From: CAVZLD01 sp963776055
GTDB taxonomy: Bacteria; Planctomycetota; Planctomycetia; Pirellulales; Pirellulaceae
Direction: 5' to 3'
NCBI GenBank assembly: GCA_963776055.1
Contig: CAVZLD010000005.1
Span: 310,001-374,000, forward strand
DNA length: 64,000 nt
Shown here: positions 37,541 to 48,144 of the stretch, one piece after another
Position numbering within the stretch: position 1 is the stretch's first letter
Layout of the letters: every line of letters begins with the position of its first letter
Position numbers and translations under genes: made by a program
The notes under the pieces: generated by a model
What the model was told of the DNA's origin: nothing
Database searches by the model: none
The model's input: only the letters and a program-made list of their open reading frames with translations

Positions 37541-40500
37541 CTAGCCGCGACGGCGGGCCAGGCCCACCAGGCCGGCGAGACTCAGCAGAGCCAGCACGAG
37601 GCTGCTCGGTTCGGGGACGGCTTGCACCGCTCCGGGGAACGCACCGATCTCGTAGCCGCCGTCGATAAACGCCGCCACGAAGTCGCCTGAGTCGAACACC
37701 AGGTCGGCGTTCCAGTCGCCTTGCGCCCAACCGGCTGGTTCGCCCGTCTCGTACAGACCTTCAATGAACACCGCCACGAAGTCGCCCGAGTCGAACAAGC
37801 CGTTCAGATCGGCATCGCCGACCCAGGTGCTCTTCAAGTCGTGCAGCCAGAAGATCCGATCGTCGCCATTGACAACTCCGTCTCCGGTCAGATCGAACTC
37901 CGGCGGATCCTGACCGCCGGCGATCGCGACCGCCTGCAGGTCCAGGTCACCCGCGTCCAACTCGCCGTTGCCGTTGTAGTCGCCATCGGGGGCGGGACAA
38001 ACTCGACCAGCTCAAATCCACCACCCCATCGGAAAATATCCGGCGAGGCGTTGCTCAAGGGATAGAACACGGACAGGAACGCGTCCTCGTCCGCCAGGTC
38101 GATATCGAGCTGGTTCCCGGGAGCGGCCCAAATCTCGTAATTGGCACCGCCACCGTTCTCGTGCTGATATCCCTCGAAGTCGTAGGTTTCACCTTCGACC
38201 AACTCAATCAGGCCCAGCGAATTCGAGTTGCCGGTCGGCAGGTCGAACGCGAGCGCATCATCGCCGTCGACGTTGTACAGCTCGGTATCCGACGCTGCCA
38301 CCAACATCGCTGAAGCTCTGGCCGATGATATGGAACAGCGAATGATCGTCGGTGAACATCCCGAAGGTGACTTCGATCGTTTCGCCGGCCGTTTCATCGC
38401 CGTCGTCCACCTGCAATTGACCAAAGATCCCGGTCGAGAAGTTGTTGTAGTCCGTGTCATCGCCCTCGTTGGAGGGGAACCGGAACTTCTCGTCGGCATC
38501 GACAAAACTGGAGGGTCGGGCAGGATTGCCCGCGTCAAAGATCAAGACGCTCGAAACATCATCCCGAGTGGGTGAACCGTCGGGCGGCGTTCATAACGTC
38601 ATCGATCGCGATCTCGATGTAGGGAGTACCCCCACCGGAATCTTCCGACTCCATGTTCTGCAGCACCGTCGCGTTTCCGACCAGTTGGGCTACGCCGGGA
38701 CCGCTGACGCTGATCTCCTCGACTCCGAATACCCAAATTCTGCCAGTTGCCTGTCGCCAGTTCCGGATGCGCCCCGTCGGAAGCGGTGATTTCCCAGCGG
38801 GCTCCACCACCTCGTTCAAACAACATCATCTCAATCTGGTGCTGCCCTTCGGTCAGCTCGATCACGCCGCGCGCGTTGGAGTCGCCCGTGTCGGTGTTGT
38901 GGAGCATCGATCCGTCCGTGTCGAACATGACGAAGTCTGTTGCACCCGGGTTACCACCGTGCACCGAGGTAAACGGTGTGCCGACGACACGCAGGCCGAA
39001 TCCGTCGTCCGACCGCACCGAAATGGTGTAGGTGCCGTCGGCGGGGACGTCGATCGTGCCCTTGGCGACGCTGATGAAGTCATTGTCGTCGGTGCCCGCA
39101 ACATCCGAGGGAAAAGCCGGGGCGTTGGCACCAGCAACCCAGGTGTTACCGTTGGTGTCCGGATCGCGAGCCGCACTGATCGGCAGTTGTGCTTCCGCAA
39201 TATCCGTTGGCTCCAGGTCACCAGCGATGATCTGTTGATAGAGCGAAGCCGCTTCGTCAACCGTGTTGATCGCACCCAGCGGGCCGCCTTCGCCGCCGTA
39301 GTAATCCGTGACACCGATCGTGCCGTCGCCACCCTCGACACCGACAAGGTTCTTGGGCAGAATCGGCTGGACGGCGTTGTCCAGGTCGACCAAAGGCACC
39401 CATTGTGGAGGAGGATCTCCGCCGGCGGCGTCCGGATGAGCTCCGGCCGATTTGGTGATCTCCCAGTAAGCTCCGCCACCGCGCTCCCACATCATCGCCT
39501 CAAACTCGTGGGTGCCAGCTTCCAGTTCGATGATCCCGGCGTGTTCGCATCGCCCGTGTTCTGGGCCATGACCATGGCACCGTTATCGTCTTTGTAGCCC
39601 GCACCACCGACACTGGTGAATTCGGTTCCGTTGACACGCAAGCCCATCCCGTCGTCAGAGCGGACTTGAATCGTGTACGTGCCAGCCTCTTGGACGAAGA
39701 ATTCGCCCTTCGCGATGCTGATGAAGTCATTGTCGTCGGTACCGACGATATCTGAAGGGAACGGAACGGGCGTGCCGCCGAGGATTGGACCACCACCCGC
39801 GTTCGTGTCCGGGTCGGTCCAGTCGGTGATGCGCGCCTGCTGTTCCACGACGCGATCTGCCTCGAGTTCCGCATCAATGATGCCCTGAATGACATCGCAT
39901 GCGCCTTGCAGCCCATTGATCGCACCCAGCGGTCCGCCTTCCCCGCCGTACCAATCGGTCACACCAACCTGGCCATCCGCGCCGGCGATTCCCGGCAGAA
40001 CGGGACAGAGACCCAGCAATCCGGGTGAATCGATGCCGTCAATCGGTTCGGGTGACTTCAACGGATACTCAACGATGTAACGAAACATCTGTTGCGACAG
40101 CGAACTCATCGGTGCTTGTTCCCGCGCTCGACCGGTGCGACCGGCTCATCCACACCCCATCCCGACTTGTGGTCATTCCACACAGCATTGCCGTTTAGAT
40201 GCACCGCATCTTCGCCACCCGCAATCGTTCGGCTCGCCACCGTTCCAGTTCTGGTAGGCAAACGGCTCGCCACTGGTCCAAGCCCAGCCCTGCGTTGCGC
40301 GGTCGGCCAGACCGTTCGATTCCTGCGGCGAGTCCGCACCATTCTGAGTCAGTGCCGGCGCCGCCCCTTCGCGGTCCGTTAAGCCGATCCACCAATCACC
40401 GCCACCAGCTACGCTGGCAAGCCAGCCGTTCTCTTCAGCCGACAGGATGTCCGCCAAATGGCCGCTGACGCCGTCGAAATCCAGGTCGGCGGCAAAATCA

Positions 40501-40667
40501 CTGGCGTCGGCCCAAGTCGCCGTCTCGAGAGCAAAAAACTCGTACACATTCCACGTATCGCCCGGTCCGTACGGACCTTGGACATACGTGGCGGGTTGAG
40601 CTAGGGCACCACGGGTACCCAGTGCCACCAACAAGGCGGCGGTGCAAACAACAAATGCTCTTCTCAT
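37541..40667 (-). pseudogene. PEP-CTERM surface protein with C-type lectin and PA14-like domains, paralog 2 (multiple frameshifts)
   Basis: ATG 40667 and a signal peptide (AFVVCTAALLVALGTRGALA) lead into a C-type-lectin-like domain (SGHLADILSAEENGWLASVA, WWIGLTDREG, AYQNWNGGEPND, AVWNDHKSGWG). Two PA14-like domains follow (GTYTIQVRSDDGMGLRVNG; GTYTISVRSDDGFGLRVVG), then a beta domain, dockerin-like repeats (DLTGDGVVNGDD, DADLNGLFDSGD) and VPEPSSLVLALLSLAGLVGL with a final RRRG. The frame changes about seven times. Approximate pieces are 40667-40240, 40240-40106, 40109-39530, 39495-38740, 38740-38559, 38545-38300, 38300-37990 and 37960-37541. All pieces remain conserved in sequence, so this may be one intact gene damaged by sequencing error, or a recent pseudogene. 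Confidence 0.75.
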
Positions 40668-41226
40668 AAATCACGAACTCCCTGCGCTAACACTAAAGAA
40701 ACTTACTCAAGTGATTCCCAATTCCGAGTCGCTTGCTGGACAACCCTTGAGAAAGGGGACAGGCACCTATCGACGCTGCGGTGTCGACTTAGTCCACGCG
40801 ACGTGGCTTCCGCGAGCCCGTCCCCTTGTCCAACCGGCTGTTAAGACACCTGAACACCTCCGGTCGAATGGCCCCTCAAAGTTCTATTGATATTGCAGGT
40901 TGGGCAAATTGCAAGTAATTCTCTGGCAGTTCGGGGTAACTTCCAGCCATTTTGCGGGGAGATTCGTGTCGCCTGTACCATCCACCGCAGGGATAGCGTC
41001 CGGCCCGCAGGTTGGACCGCTCTTGAACGTCGGATGGGAACGTGAAACCCCGCGATCGCCAGGAGCGGAGGGTTCCCGTAGACGGGTACACACTCGGAGG
41101 CAGCGAGTGCTCAGCACAGAAGTCCGGCCGACCGGGGCAACTCCCCCACCACGAGGTTTCGCTCGAGAGGTCGAATGTCCGAAGCCGCCCCATCGGAACG
41201 GCGAACCGATGCAGGAGAGTCTCTCG
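40668..41226. other. Intergenic region between PEP-CTERM paralog 2 and cutA
   Basis: About 560 bases. It contains the leader GAACTCCCTGCGCTA (a minus-strand GGGAG ribosome site) and the 20-base block at 40896-40915 shared with paralog 3. It also has an imperfect dyad AAGGGGACAGG...CCCGTCCCCTT (about 40754-40830). The open frame that runs into cutA from 40900 has no coding support. Confidence 0.45.
40896..40915 (-). promoter_or_regulatory. Block conserved upstream of two PEP-CTERM genes, copy 1
   Basis: CAGGTTGGGCAAATTGCAAG on the plus strand, about 230 bases upstream of paralog 2. It matches 16 of 20 bases at 47853-47872 upstream of paralog 3; the four differences are transitions. Possible operator or promoter element. 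Confidence 0.35.
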
Positions 41227-41910
41227 ATGCACGAACTCATTCAAGTAATCACGACAACGGACACGGAAGAAATGGCGCACGAGCTGGCAGCATCGCTCGT
41301 CGAGCACCGATTGGCGGCGTGTGTTCAGATCGACGGCCCGATCCGCAGCATCTATCGGTGGAAGAACCAGGTCGAGACCGCCGAGGAATGGCGCTGCACG
41401 ATGAAGACGACGGCCGAGCGTTTTGACGACGTGAAGCAGCACATTCGCTCGCTGCACAACTACGACGTGCCGGAGATCATCGCCAGCGAGATTTGTTGCA
41501 GCAGCTCGGATTACGCCGCGTGGTTGCGCCAGCAGGTCGGCGCAGCGGCCGTAGGATCTCTTCATACGCGGTCTCATCCGGACGACGACGGCGCGACTGA
41601 TCGCTCGCGGCAGGTCTCCGACCTCGCCGAAATCGCCGACCGAAGGTCTCCCCGTTCGACCGGACCTCCGATCCTGAACGAGTGCGCGCGGGTCAGGAGA
41701 CCCTCGCACAGCGGTGTTCTCGGGTGCCTCGCACAGCGGTGTTCTCGGGATGCCTCGCACAACGTGTTATGCGCGGTGGGTGCGCGCAGCAGCTTGCATC
41801 GGCCTGTAGGATACCTCGAGTACGCGTTCTGGCGCGAGGCGACGACGAAGAGTGTCTTGAGCAGGATTTTCAGGTCCATGAACAAAGACCATTCGCGAAT
41901 ATACCGATGA
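41227..41910 (+). CDS. cutA: CutA1-family protein with an abnormal C-terminal extension
   Basis: ATG 41227 (MHELIQVITTTDTEEMAHEL) is nine bases after AGGAG. CutA1 proteins are trimeric ferredoxin-like proteins of about 105-115 residues linked to divalent-metal tolerance. The core is complete through LVEHRLAACVQIDGPI, SIYRWKNQVET, EEWRCTMKTTAERFDDVK and HNYDVPEIIA, ending near YAAWLRQQVGA (about nt 41550). A further 116 residues run through direct repeats and antisense to the sugar transferase gene. They are probably not native, and a lost or shifted stop codon near 41555 is likely. Confidence 0.85.
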   Translation: MHELIQVITTTDTEEMAHELAASLVEHRLAACVQIDGPIRSIYRWKNQVETAEEWRCTMKTTAERFDDVKQHIRSLHNYDVPEIIASEICCSSSDYAAWLRQQVGAAAVGSLHTRSHPDDDGATDRSRQVSDLAEIADRRSPRSTGPPILNECARVRRPSHSGVLGCLAQRCSRDASHNVLCAVGARSSLHRPVGYLEYAFWREATTKSVLSRIFRSMNKDHSRIYR

Positions 41911-43226
41911 TCACATTCGATCCGCTTCGTCATCTTTTCCAGCGTGTCCGTTTCGCCTCGAAAACCGTTGACCTGGGCAAGGCCGGTGATTCCGGGTTTC
42001 ACCTTGTGGCGCAGCATGTAGCCTTGGATCAGAGACCGATAGACTTCGTTCTGCAGCGTCGCGTGGGGACGTGGTCCGACCAGGGACATGCTGCCTTCGA
42101 GCACATTGAACAACTGTGGCAGTTCGTCGAGCGACGTTTTTCGCAGTACCGAACCGACGCGCGTGGTGCGCGGGTCGTCCTGCGTTGCCTGCGTGAACTG
42201 GTCACCACTTTCGCAAACGCGCATGCTGCGGAACTTCCACACCATGATTTCCTGACCATCTAACCCGTACCGCTTCTGACGAAAAAACACCGGCCCCGGC
42301 GATGACAACTTCACCAGAAGCGCAATGATCATCATTGGCAGAGCCAGCACGACCAGCATCAGGGCCGCAAGGCTCAGGTCGACCGCGCGTTTTAGCAGGC
42401 CATCAATCCCGTAAAGCGGGTTTTCGAACACGCTGACCGCCGGCAGCCCGCTAATGTTCGTCCAACGGGAATGCAGCAACTCGAAGACAAAAAAGTCCGG
42501 CACGATGTAGACAGATGCCGTCGTGTCGCCGAGTTTTGCTAAGACCTTCTTGATCCGTTCTTCGGCGCGCATCGGGAACGTGATGTAGATCATGTTCACT
42601 CGTCCCTCGCGCGCATCCTGCAACAGTTGGTGGATCGAACCCACGTGCTGGCCAAGCTCCTTCGGCAACTTCGGCAATCGCTGGCCGTTGCGGTCGTCGT
42701 AAAACCCGATCAGCTCGAGGCCTAACTCCGGTGCTCTCTCGATGCGACGAGCCAGGTCAAAGCCGAGTTCATTCAGACCCACGATCGCGTAGCCGCGCGT
42801 GTTATAGCCACGCGATCGCAGAAAGCACTGCGTCAGCCGCACCGCAATGCGAATCAACACAATCAGCACAATAGCCAGCAACCACCAGGCCAGCACGAGC
42901 GAACGATCGACCCAAATGGCAAAGCGAGCCATCACCGAGAGCGCCAGGAGGATCGGCAACGTCGCCCCCCAGGTCAGCACGGCGCACAGGATTTCATTTT
43001 CAATCGAAACCCCGCGCCAATTGCGGTACATCCCGCTCGCCTCGCAAGCCAGGAAATACAGAATAATCGCCGCCGCGCCCCCCAACACGTGCAGCACATC
43101 CAACGTTTCGCCGTGCAGCGCCGCCGCCAGCACGAGTCCTCCCGCAATGCCGATCATATCGACCAGGTGGTAGATAATGTCGCGCAGCGAACGGTGTTGG
43201 TGGATGCGAGGCGAAGCAGCACGCAT
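41574..43226 (-). CDS. Undecaprenyl-phosphate sugar phosphotransferase (WcaJ/EpsB-like)
   Basis: Transfers a sugar-1-phosphate to undecaprenyl phosphate at the inner membrane, the first step of exopolysaccharide assembly. The chosen start is ATG 43226 (MRAASPRIHQHRSLRDIIYH); no clear ribosome site is seen. Four N-terminal membrane helices lead to a Rossmann-like domain (AIVGLNELGFDLARRI), one more helix (LSLAALMLVVLALPMMIIAL) and the catalytic region. That region has SSPGPVFFRQKRYGLDG, VWKFRSMRV, DELPQLFNVLEGSMSLVGPR and KPGITGLAQVNGFRGET. The usual family end is LLKTLFVVASRQNAY at about nt 41825; the extra 80 residues past that run through the direct repeats and into cutA on the other strand. 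It may supply the matrix polysaccharide that PEP-CTERM proteins associate with. Confidence 0.92.
   Translation of the reverse strand: MRAASPRIHQHRSLRDIIYHLVDMIGIAGGLVLAAALHGETLDVLHVLGGAAAIILYFLACEASGMYRNWRGVSIENEILCAVLTWGATLPILLALSVMARFAIWVDRSLVLAWWLLAIVLIVLIRIAVRLTQCFLRSRGYNTRGYAIVGLNELGFDLARRIERAPELGLELIGFYDDRNGQRLPKLPKELGQHVGSIHQLLQDAREGRVNMIYITFPMRAEERIKKVLAKLGDTTASVYIVPDFFVFELLHSRWTNISGLPAVSVFENPLYGIDGLLKRAVDLSLAALMLVVLALPMMIIALLVKLSSPGPVFFRQKRYGLDGQEIMVWKFRSMRVCESGDQFTQATQDDPRTTRVGSVLRKTSLDELPQLFNVLEGSMSLVGPRPHATLQNEVYRSLIQGYMLRHKVKPGITGLAQVNGFRGETDTLEKMTKRIECDHRYIREWSLFMDLKILLKTLFVVASRQNAYSRYPTGRCKLLRAPTAHNTLCEASREHRCARHPRTPLCEGLLTRAHSFRIGGPVERGDLRSAISARSETCRERSVAPSSSG
41704..41755. 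repeat. Two 25-26-base direct repeats between cutA and the sugar transferase
   Basis: TCGCACAGCGGTGTTCTCGG occurs at 41704 and 41729, with a third partial match CTCGCACAACG at 41754. Both flanking reading frames run through it, which suggests their extended ends are not genuine. Confidence 0.8.
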
Positions 43227-43394
43227 GTTGCAGTCCAAACGGAAAAACCAGGACAAGAAGAAGGAAAGCGGCTGAGCAAACATACGTCAGCAGGTAGCCA
43301 ATCGTACGCAGGTTACCCAGTCTCACTTGTAGCGATCACGCAAGGGCCCCTACAATCCGCAGCATCCACTTCCGCCCAGAAAGGCACGAGCGAC

Positions 43395-43987
43395 ATGATT
43401 GACGTTCAACGCATTCAGCAGCTCCATCAAGAGACGGTCGAACGCTGGCACCACCAGTCGATCGACAACCCGTACGACGAAGTCTGGTGGATTATCTGCA
43501 AGCAACATAGCTTCAATTTCCTGCTGTGGCATGAAGAGGATATCGCGCCAGCCCGTCCGTCTCCGATGCGCGAATTGCCGAAGTCAAGCGGGCGATCGAT
43601 CGCTACAACCAACAGCGAAATGATTGGATCGAGAAGATTGACGATTGGTTGACCGGTCAACTGGCCGAAGCACGAATCGCACCGTCGACCAACGCGCCGC
43701 TAAATACCGAAACGCCGGGCAGCGTCGTCGATCGACTGTCGATCCTGGCTCTGCGCATTTACCACCTGCAGGAACAGCTGATACGCGACGATGTCGATAC
43801 CGATCACGTCCAACGCACCAAACAGAAAATCGCCATCTGTCAGTTTCAGCAGCGCGAGCTGAGCGAATCGTTGGCCGATCTGCTCAACGACATCATGGCC
43901 GGTCAGAAACGCCATCGAACCTACCGGCAGTTGAAGATGTACAACGACCCGTCACTGAATCCCTACCTCTACCGCGCCGCCGGTTGA
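43395..43987 (+). CDS. DUF4254 family protein (one frameshift)
   Basis: ATG 43395 opens MIDVQRIQQLHQETVERWHH, followed by WWIICKQHSFNFLLWHEEDIA. Near 43548 the frame shifts; adding one base in GCGCC gives a smooth join to VSDARIAEVKRAIDRYNQQR and on to the stop at 43987, about 197 residues. The helical core VVDRLSILALRIYHLQEQL and the end RTYRQLKMYNDPSLNPYLY are typical of DUF4254. The family is commonly found beside family 9 glycosyltransferases and other envelope sugar genes, as here. Biochemical role unknown. Confidence 0.85.
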
Positions 43988-44187
43988 GACCATCTTCCCC
44001 GCGCGTGGGACCATCTTTCAGCCATGTGAGACCATCTTTCAGCCATGTGGGATATAGTCCTCCGACATGTGGGATAGTCTTCCGACATGTATCGTTGCAT
44101 GTGGGATAGTCTTCCGACATGGGGATATCCTCTGACATGTGGATAGTCTTCCAGACTGTCCCGTTGCACGGTCTTCCAGACCGTTCC
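43987..44187. repeat. Tandem array of hairpin-related units, array 2
   Basis: Degenerate units around GTGGGATAGTCTTCCGACAT and GACCATCTTTCAGCCATGTG, ending in GATAGTCTTCCAGACTGTC (44143-44161) and ACGGTCTTCCAGACCGT (44168-44184). A related dyad TGGTCTAGAAGACCA is at 44308-44322. The rest of the gap to 44334 shows no gene. Confidence 0.8.
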
Positions 44188-44334
44188 TTGATACGGCGGC
44201 CATCCATTAAGGCGGCAAGGAGAGCAGGTTGGACTGCGGAGGGACGGTTTGGGGGCAGACGGTACGTGAAGCTGATAGATTGATTGGAAGTTAGCGATCG
44301 ATACGACTGGTCTAGAAGACCATCTTACTGGACC

Positions 44335-44463
44335 GTTGGGTCCACCATCCCACTACCACTCGTTGGGTCCACCATCCCACTACCACTCGTTGGGTCCACC
44401 ATCCCACTACCACTCGTTGGGTCCACCATCCCACTACCACTCGTTGGGTCTGCCATCTCAATC
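44335..44463. repeat. 27-base tandem repeat, copy 2 (four perfect units)
   Basis: Units start at 44335, 44362, 44389 and 44416 with GTTGGGTCCACCATCCCACT and are identical over all 27 bases; a fifth is partial. They stand directly downstream of PEP-CTERM paralog 3, as their relatives do for paralog 2. Confidence 0.95.
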
Positions 44464-44517
44464 GCTTGGCGGGCTATCCGGCGAGCCAAAAGGACGGTCC
44501 GGCAGATCACCGGAAAG

Positions 44518-44553
44518 AAAACGGCCTTTCGGAGTTCACCGAAAGGCCGTTTT
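44518..44553 (-). terminator. Hairpin terminator of PEP-CTERM paralog 3
   Basis: The same 15-base arms and 6-base loop as at 37465-37500, 40 bases after the stop codon of paralog 3. Confidence 0.9.
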
Positions 44554-44592
44554 GAGTTGCTTACTTGTTGTGAGCGACGAATCGAGTTGCGT

Positions 44593-47500
44593 CTAGCCGC
44601 GACGGCGGGCCAGGCCCACCAGGCCGGCGAGACTCAGCAGAGCCAGCACGAGGCTGCTCGGTTCGGGGACGGCTTGCACCGCTCCGGGGAACGCACCGAT
44701 CTCGTAGCCGCCGTCGATAAACGCCGCCACGAAGTCGCCTGAATCGAATACCAGGTCGGCGTTCCAGTCGCCTTGCGCCCAACCGGCTGCTTCGCCCGTC
44801 TCGTAAAGACCTTCAATGAACACCGCCACGAAGTCGCCCGAGTCAAACAAGCCGTTCAGATCGGCATCGCCAACCCAGGTGCTCTTCAAGTCGTGCAGCC
44901 AGAAGATCCGATCGTCGCCATTGACAGCACCGTCTCCGGTCAGATCGAACTCCAGCGGATCCTGACCGCCGGCGATCGCGCCCGCCTGCAGGTCCAGGTC
45001 CCCCGCGTCCAACTCGCCGTTTTCGTTGTAGTCACCGAGCAAACCGCCACCCGGTTCCACCAACGCCAAGCCGATGTTGCGGGGAAACTGCACCGGCTCG
45101 AATTCCGCCAACGCCACGAACTTCGACGAATCGAACGGATTGTTGACATAATCCCCGATGGCCGCCAGGACTTGAATCCCCGCGTTGCCACCGATTTCGC
45201 CGTGAGCGACCTCAAAGTCGTAGCTCTCGCCTTCGGTCAGCTCGATCAAACCGGTGATGTTGATGTTGCAGTTCGAACCGTCTCCGTACAACGCCAAGGC
45301 ACCATCTTCGCCGATCGGGTACAGCGCTTCCACACCACCGATCAAACTGGCCTGCTCGAAGTCCATGTCAGGAATGTGCAGCAAGCCCATGTCATCGGCA
45401 TCGATGTGGAACGTGACCATCAGCGACTCGCCCTCCACGTCGTCACCGTCGTCGACACTCAACGATCCCAGCACAATCGTGGAGAAATTGTCGAGAGCCG
45501 CTCCCGTATCGTTGGGGAACCGCGCCACGGTCGTCGGGATCTCGGAAGCCCGGATTCTGTTGGAAGGGGCATGCCTCCGCGAGTATCATGATCGTCCAGG
45601 ATCAGCTGTGTGAGGTCCGATGCCTCGGCATCGAGCAAACCATCTTCCACAGCAACCATCAGATCTTCGTAGAGGATCTCCAGGGTGCCAACATCAGCAA
45701 CAGCCCCGGCATCATTCAGGTTGCCGACGAACATCGGGCCATTGGTAAACACACCTGGGCTATCGGTATAGGCGGGTAACTCGGTCGTGTCACCCAGCGA
45801 GAGCCACTGCACCGCGTTGGCAAAAGGAAGGTCACCCTGCGCACTCGTGATCTCGATGTACGCTCCACCGCCACGCTCAAAACCGACGATCTCCAAGTCG
45901 TGCTTGCCGGCCGCCAGATCAATGACGCCCCGCGTGTTGGAGTCGCCCGTCGTGCCGTTGAAAATCACCGAACCATCGTAGTCCAACTGGCCGCCACCAT
46001 ACGCTCCCCGGAATTGTTGGCCGACCACGCGCATCCCGAAGCCATCGTCCGAGCGCACTTGGATCGTATAGGTCCCCGGCTCGACAACTTCAATCGTGCC
46101 TTTGATCACGGTAATGAAGTCGTTGTCGTCCACATCAGGCGAGCTCGCCGGGTAGGGATCGGGAGGATCACTTAGAGCGGGGCCGCCGTTGGGGCTGGTG
46201 TTGAGATCGGCGATGTTCGTCCGCTCATACTGCTCCGTGGCAATCAGATCCGGTTCCAGATCATCCGATTGAATCTGAGCGAGCAAATCGGCAGATTGAG
46301 CCAAGCTGGTCACTTCGACGCCCAAACCGGCGTAGTCGGTGACGGTAACGTTTCCCGCCACGCCCGGTTCGGCTATCTCCAGGACTTCCGACGACGGCAT
46401 GATGGGGTCGGCCGGTCCGACGAGTGGCTTCCAAATCTGCGTGTTCAGGTCGACCGTGGGAACGTCGCCTGCCGCGATCGTCGTTTCCCAATAGGCCCCA
46501 CCAGCACGCTCATAGAACATCGCCTCAAATTCATGCGTCCCGGCGGTCAACTCAATGACGCCACGGGTATTGGTATCAGCGGTATTGCCACGTTCAGCAA
46601 CGAGCCATCGGTATCCAACTGGGCGTTGGCGTCCGGGCCGTAGACCGCGGAAAACGGCTTGTCGAATACGCGAATTCCAAAACCATCGTCCGACCGGACC
46701 TGAATCGTGTAGGTCCCATCTTCCGGCACCTCGAACGATCCCTTGGCAACGCTGATGAAATCGTCGAGTGCGGCCACGTCATCGGTGCCTGGGAAGGGCA
46801 GCCGATCCGTCGGCAGAATCGGCCCGGTACCCGCGCCATTGCCAAGATCCGCGAGCTGAAAAACGGACCGCTGGTCCGATCGGCGATATAGCCCGGGTCC
46901 AAATCGCCATCCTTGATCTCCTGGAGCAGGTCGTTCGCGATGGCAAACGAGTCAAGTTGCGTACCCAGGTCATAGTAATTCGTCACACCCAACATACCGG
47001 GATCCGCCATCGATCCCCGGCAGGCCCTGGATCATTAATGTGGGTATACCCGGCGCGGGAATTCCAGGGATCATATCCGCCGATTGCACCGGGAACTCGA
47101 TGACATATGCGCGGTTCTGGGCATTGCCCGTCTCGTCCAGGCTCGTGCCCGACTGCAGAGTGGGCACGATCGGTTCGTTCTCAAAGAGCCCGCTCGAGTG
47201 GTCGTTCCAGGTTCCGCCGGAGGCGAGTTCCACGACATCTTCTTCGCCCAAGTCGGCGGCACCGGCAGCGCCTGCGACCGGATCCCAGTTATTCGGCTCG
47301 TTCGCGCCCCAGTTGTTGAACACGAACGGCTGACCGCTGGTCCAAGCCCAGCCTTGCGTGAACCTGTCGGCTAGCTCTTGCGATTCCTGCGGAGCGGGCA
47401 GGCCACCGCTCGTTCCCAACGGTGCCAGTCCTTCGCGGTCCGTCAGACCGATCCAGACATTCTGGCGGTCGGAATTCGCATTCAGCCAAGTGTTCTCTTC

Positions 47501-47722
47501 CAAGGAGAGAACATCCGCCAAATGACCGGTGACTCCCATTTCCTCCTGCGCAACCGCATCCTCGTTCGCCAGCACCCACGTGGTCGGGATATCCGTGACG
47601 AAACGGTAGAGGTTCCAGGTCCCATCGGGTCCGAACTGACCTTGAACCAGATCTTGAGCTAGGGCACCGCGAGTACCCGATGCCACCAGAAGGGCGGCAG
47701 ATAACACCAATAGCTTCTTCAT
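44593..47722 (-). pseudogene. PEP-CTERM surface protein with C-type lectin and PA14-like domains, paralog 3 (multiple frameshifts)
   Basis: ATG 47722 with GGGAG upstream; signal peptide LLVLSAALLVASGTRGALA. A C-type-lectin-like domain follows (TGHLADVLSLEENTWLNA, VWIGLTDREG, VFNNWGANEPNNW, GTWNDHSSG). Two PA14-like domains come next (GTYTIQVRSDDGFGIRVFD; GTYTIQVRSDDGFGMRVVG), then a LamG-like or CTERM-associated beta domain with DDGDDVEGESLMVTFHIDA, dockerin-like repeats and VPEPSSLVLALLSLAGLVGL with RRRG. Pieces: 47722-47005, 47010-46855, 46777-46560, 46550-45570 and 45528-44593, joined by one-base shifts. The last 450 bases are almost identical to paralog 2, while the middle has diverged. 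Probably exported, calcium-binding and cleaved by an exosortase encoded elsewhere. Confidence 0.75.
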
Positions 47723-47852
47723 GAATGCAAACTCCCTGCGCTAGGCCAACATGAACGACCGACGACGAAATCACCTGCAAAGGAACCGCCGCAACGCGAG
47801 CGAAGGCCCTGCGATGTACCTCTTCAGGAGTGTTCCAATTCCATTAGAAACT

Positions 47853-47872
47853 CAGGTTAGGCGAACTACAAG
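47853..47872 (-). promoter_or_regulatory. Block conserved upstream of two PEP-CTERM genes, copy 2
   Basis: CAGGTTAGGCGAACTACAAG, about 130 bases upstream of paralog 3. Pairs with 40896-40915. Confidence 0.35.
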
Positions 47873-48144
47873 GGATTTGACAAAGATTATAAACAGAATC
47901 AAACAACGGGCCTGATCGATCGAGAGGCGAAGCCGAAGCCGGTTGATGATCGGCGGACAAAGCGACGCGGCAGGATGCGGTGATAGCCGAGAAGGTGGGC
48001 CTGCGTGTTGGATGGGAAGTCCCGTAGGGCACTCAAGCAAGACTGCGTCAGGATTTGGCAGACCACCGAGTGGGTAAGCGTTTCGCGGCATGGGTGAGTC
48101 TACTCAGACTGTCCCGTTGTCGATGACGGTGTTCTGACGCTGTA

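Noticed and set aside
37193..37690. Open frames across the 27-base repeats (also at 44284-44742 and 48163-48474)
   Set aside because: They are translations of tandem repeats and run antisense to the ends of real genes.
40900..41226. Upstream extension of cutA
   Set aside because: CutA proteins start at MHELIQV, which has AGGAG in front; the upstream frame lacks coding character.
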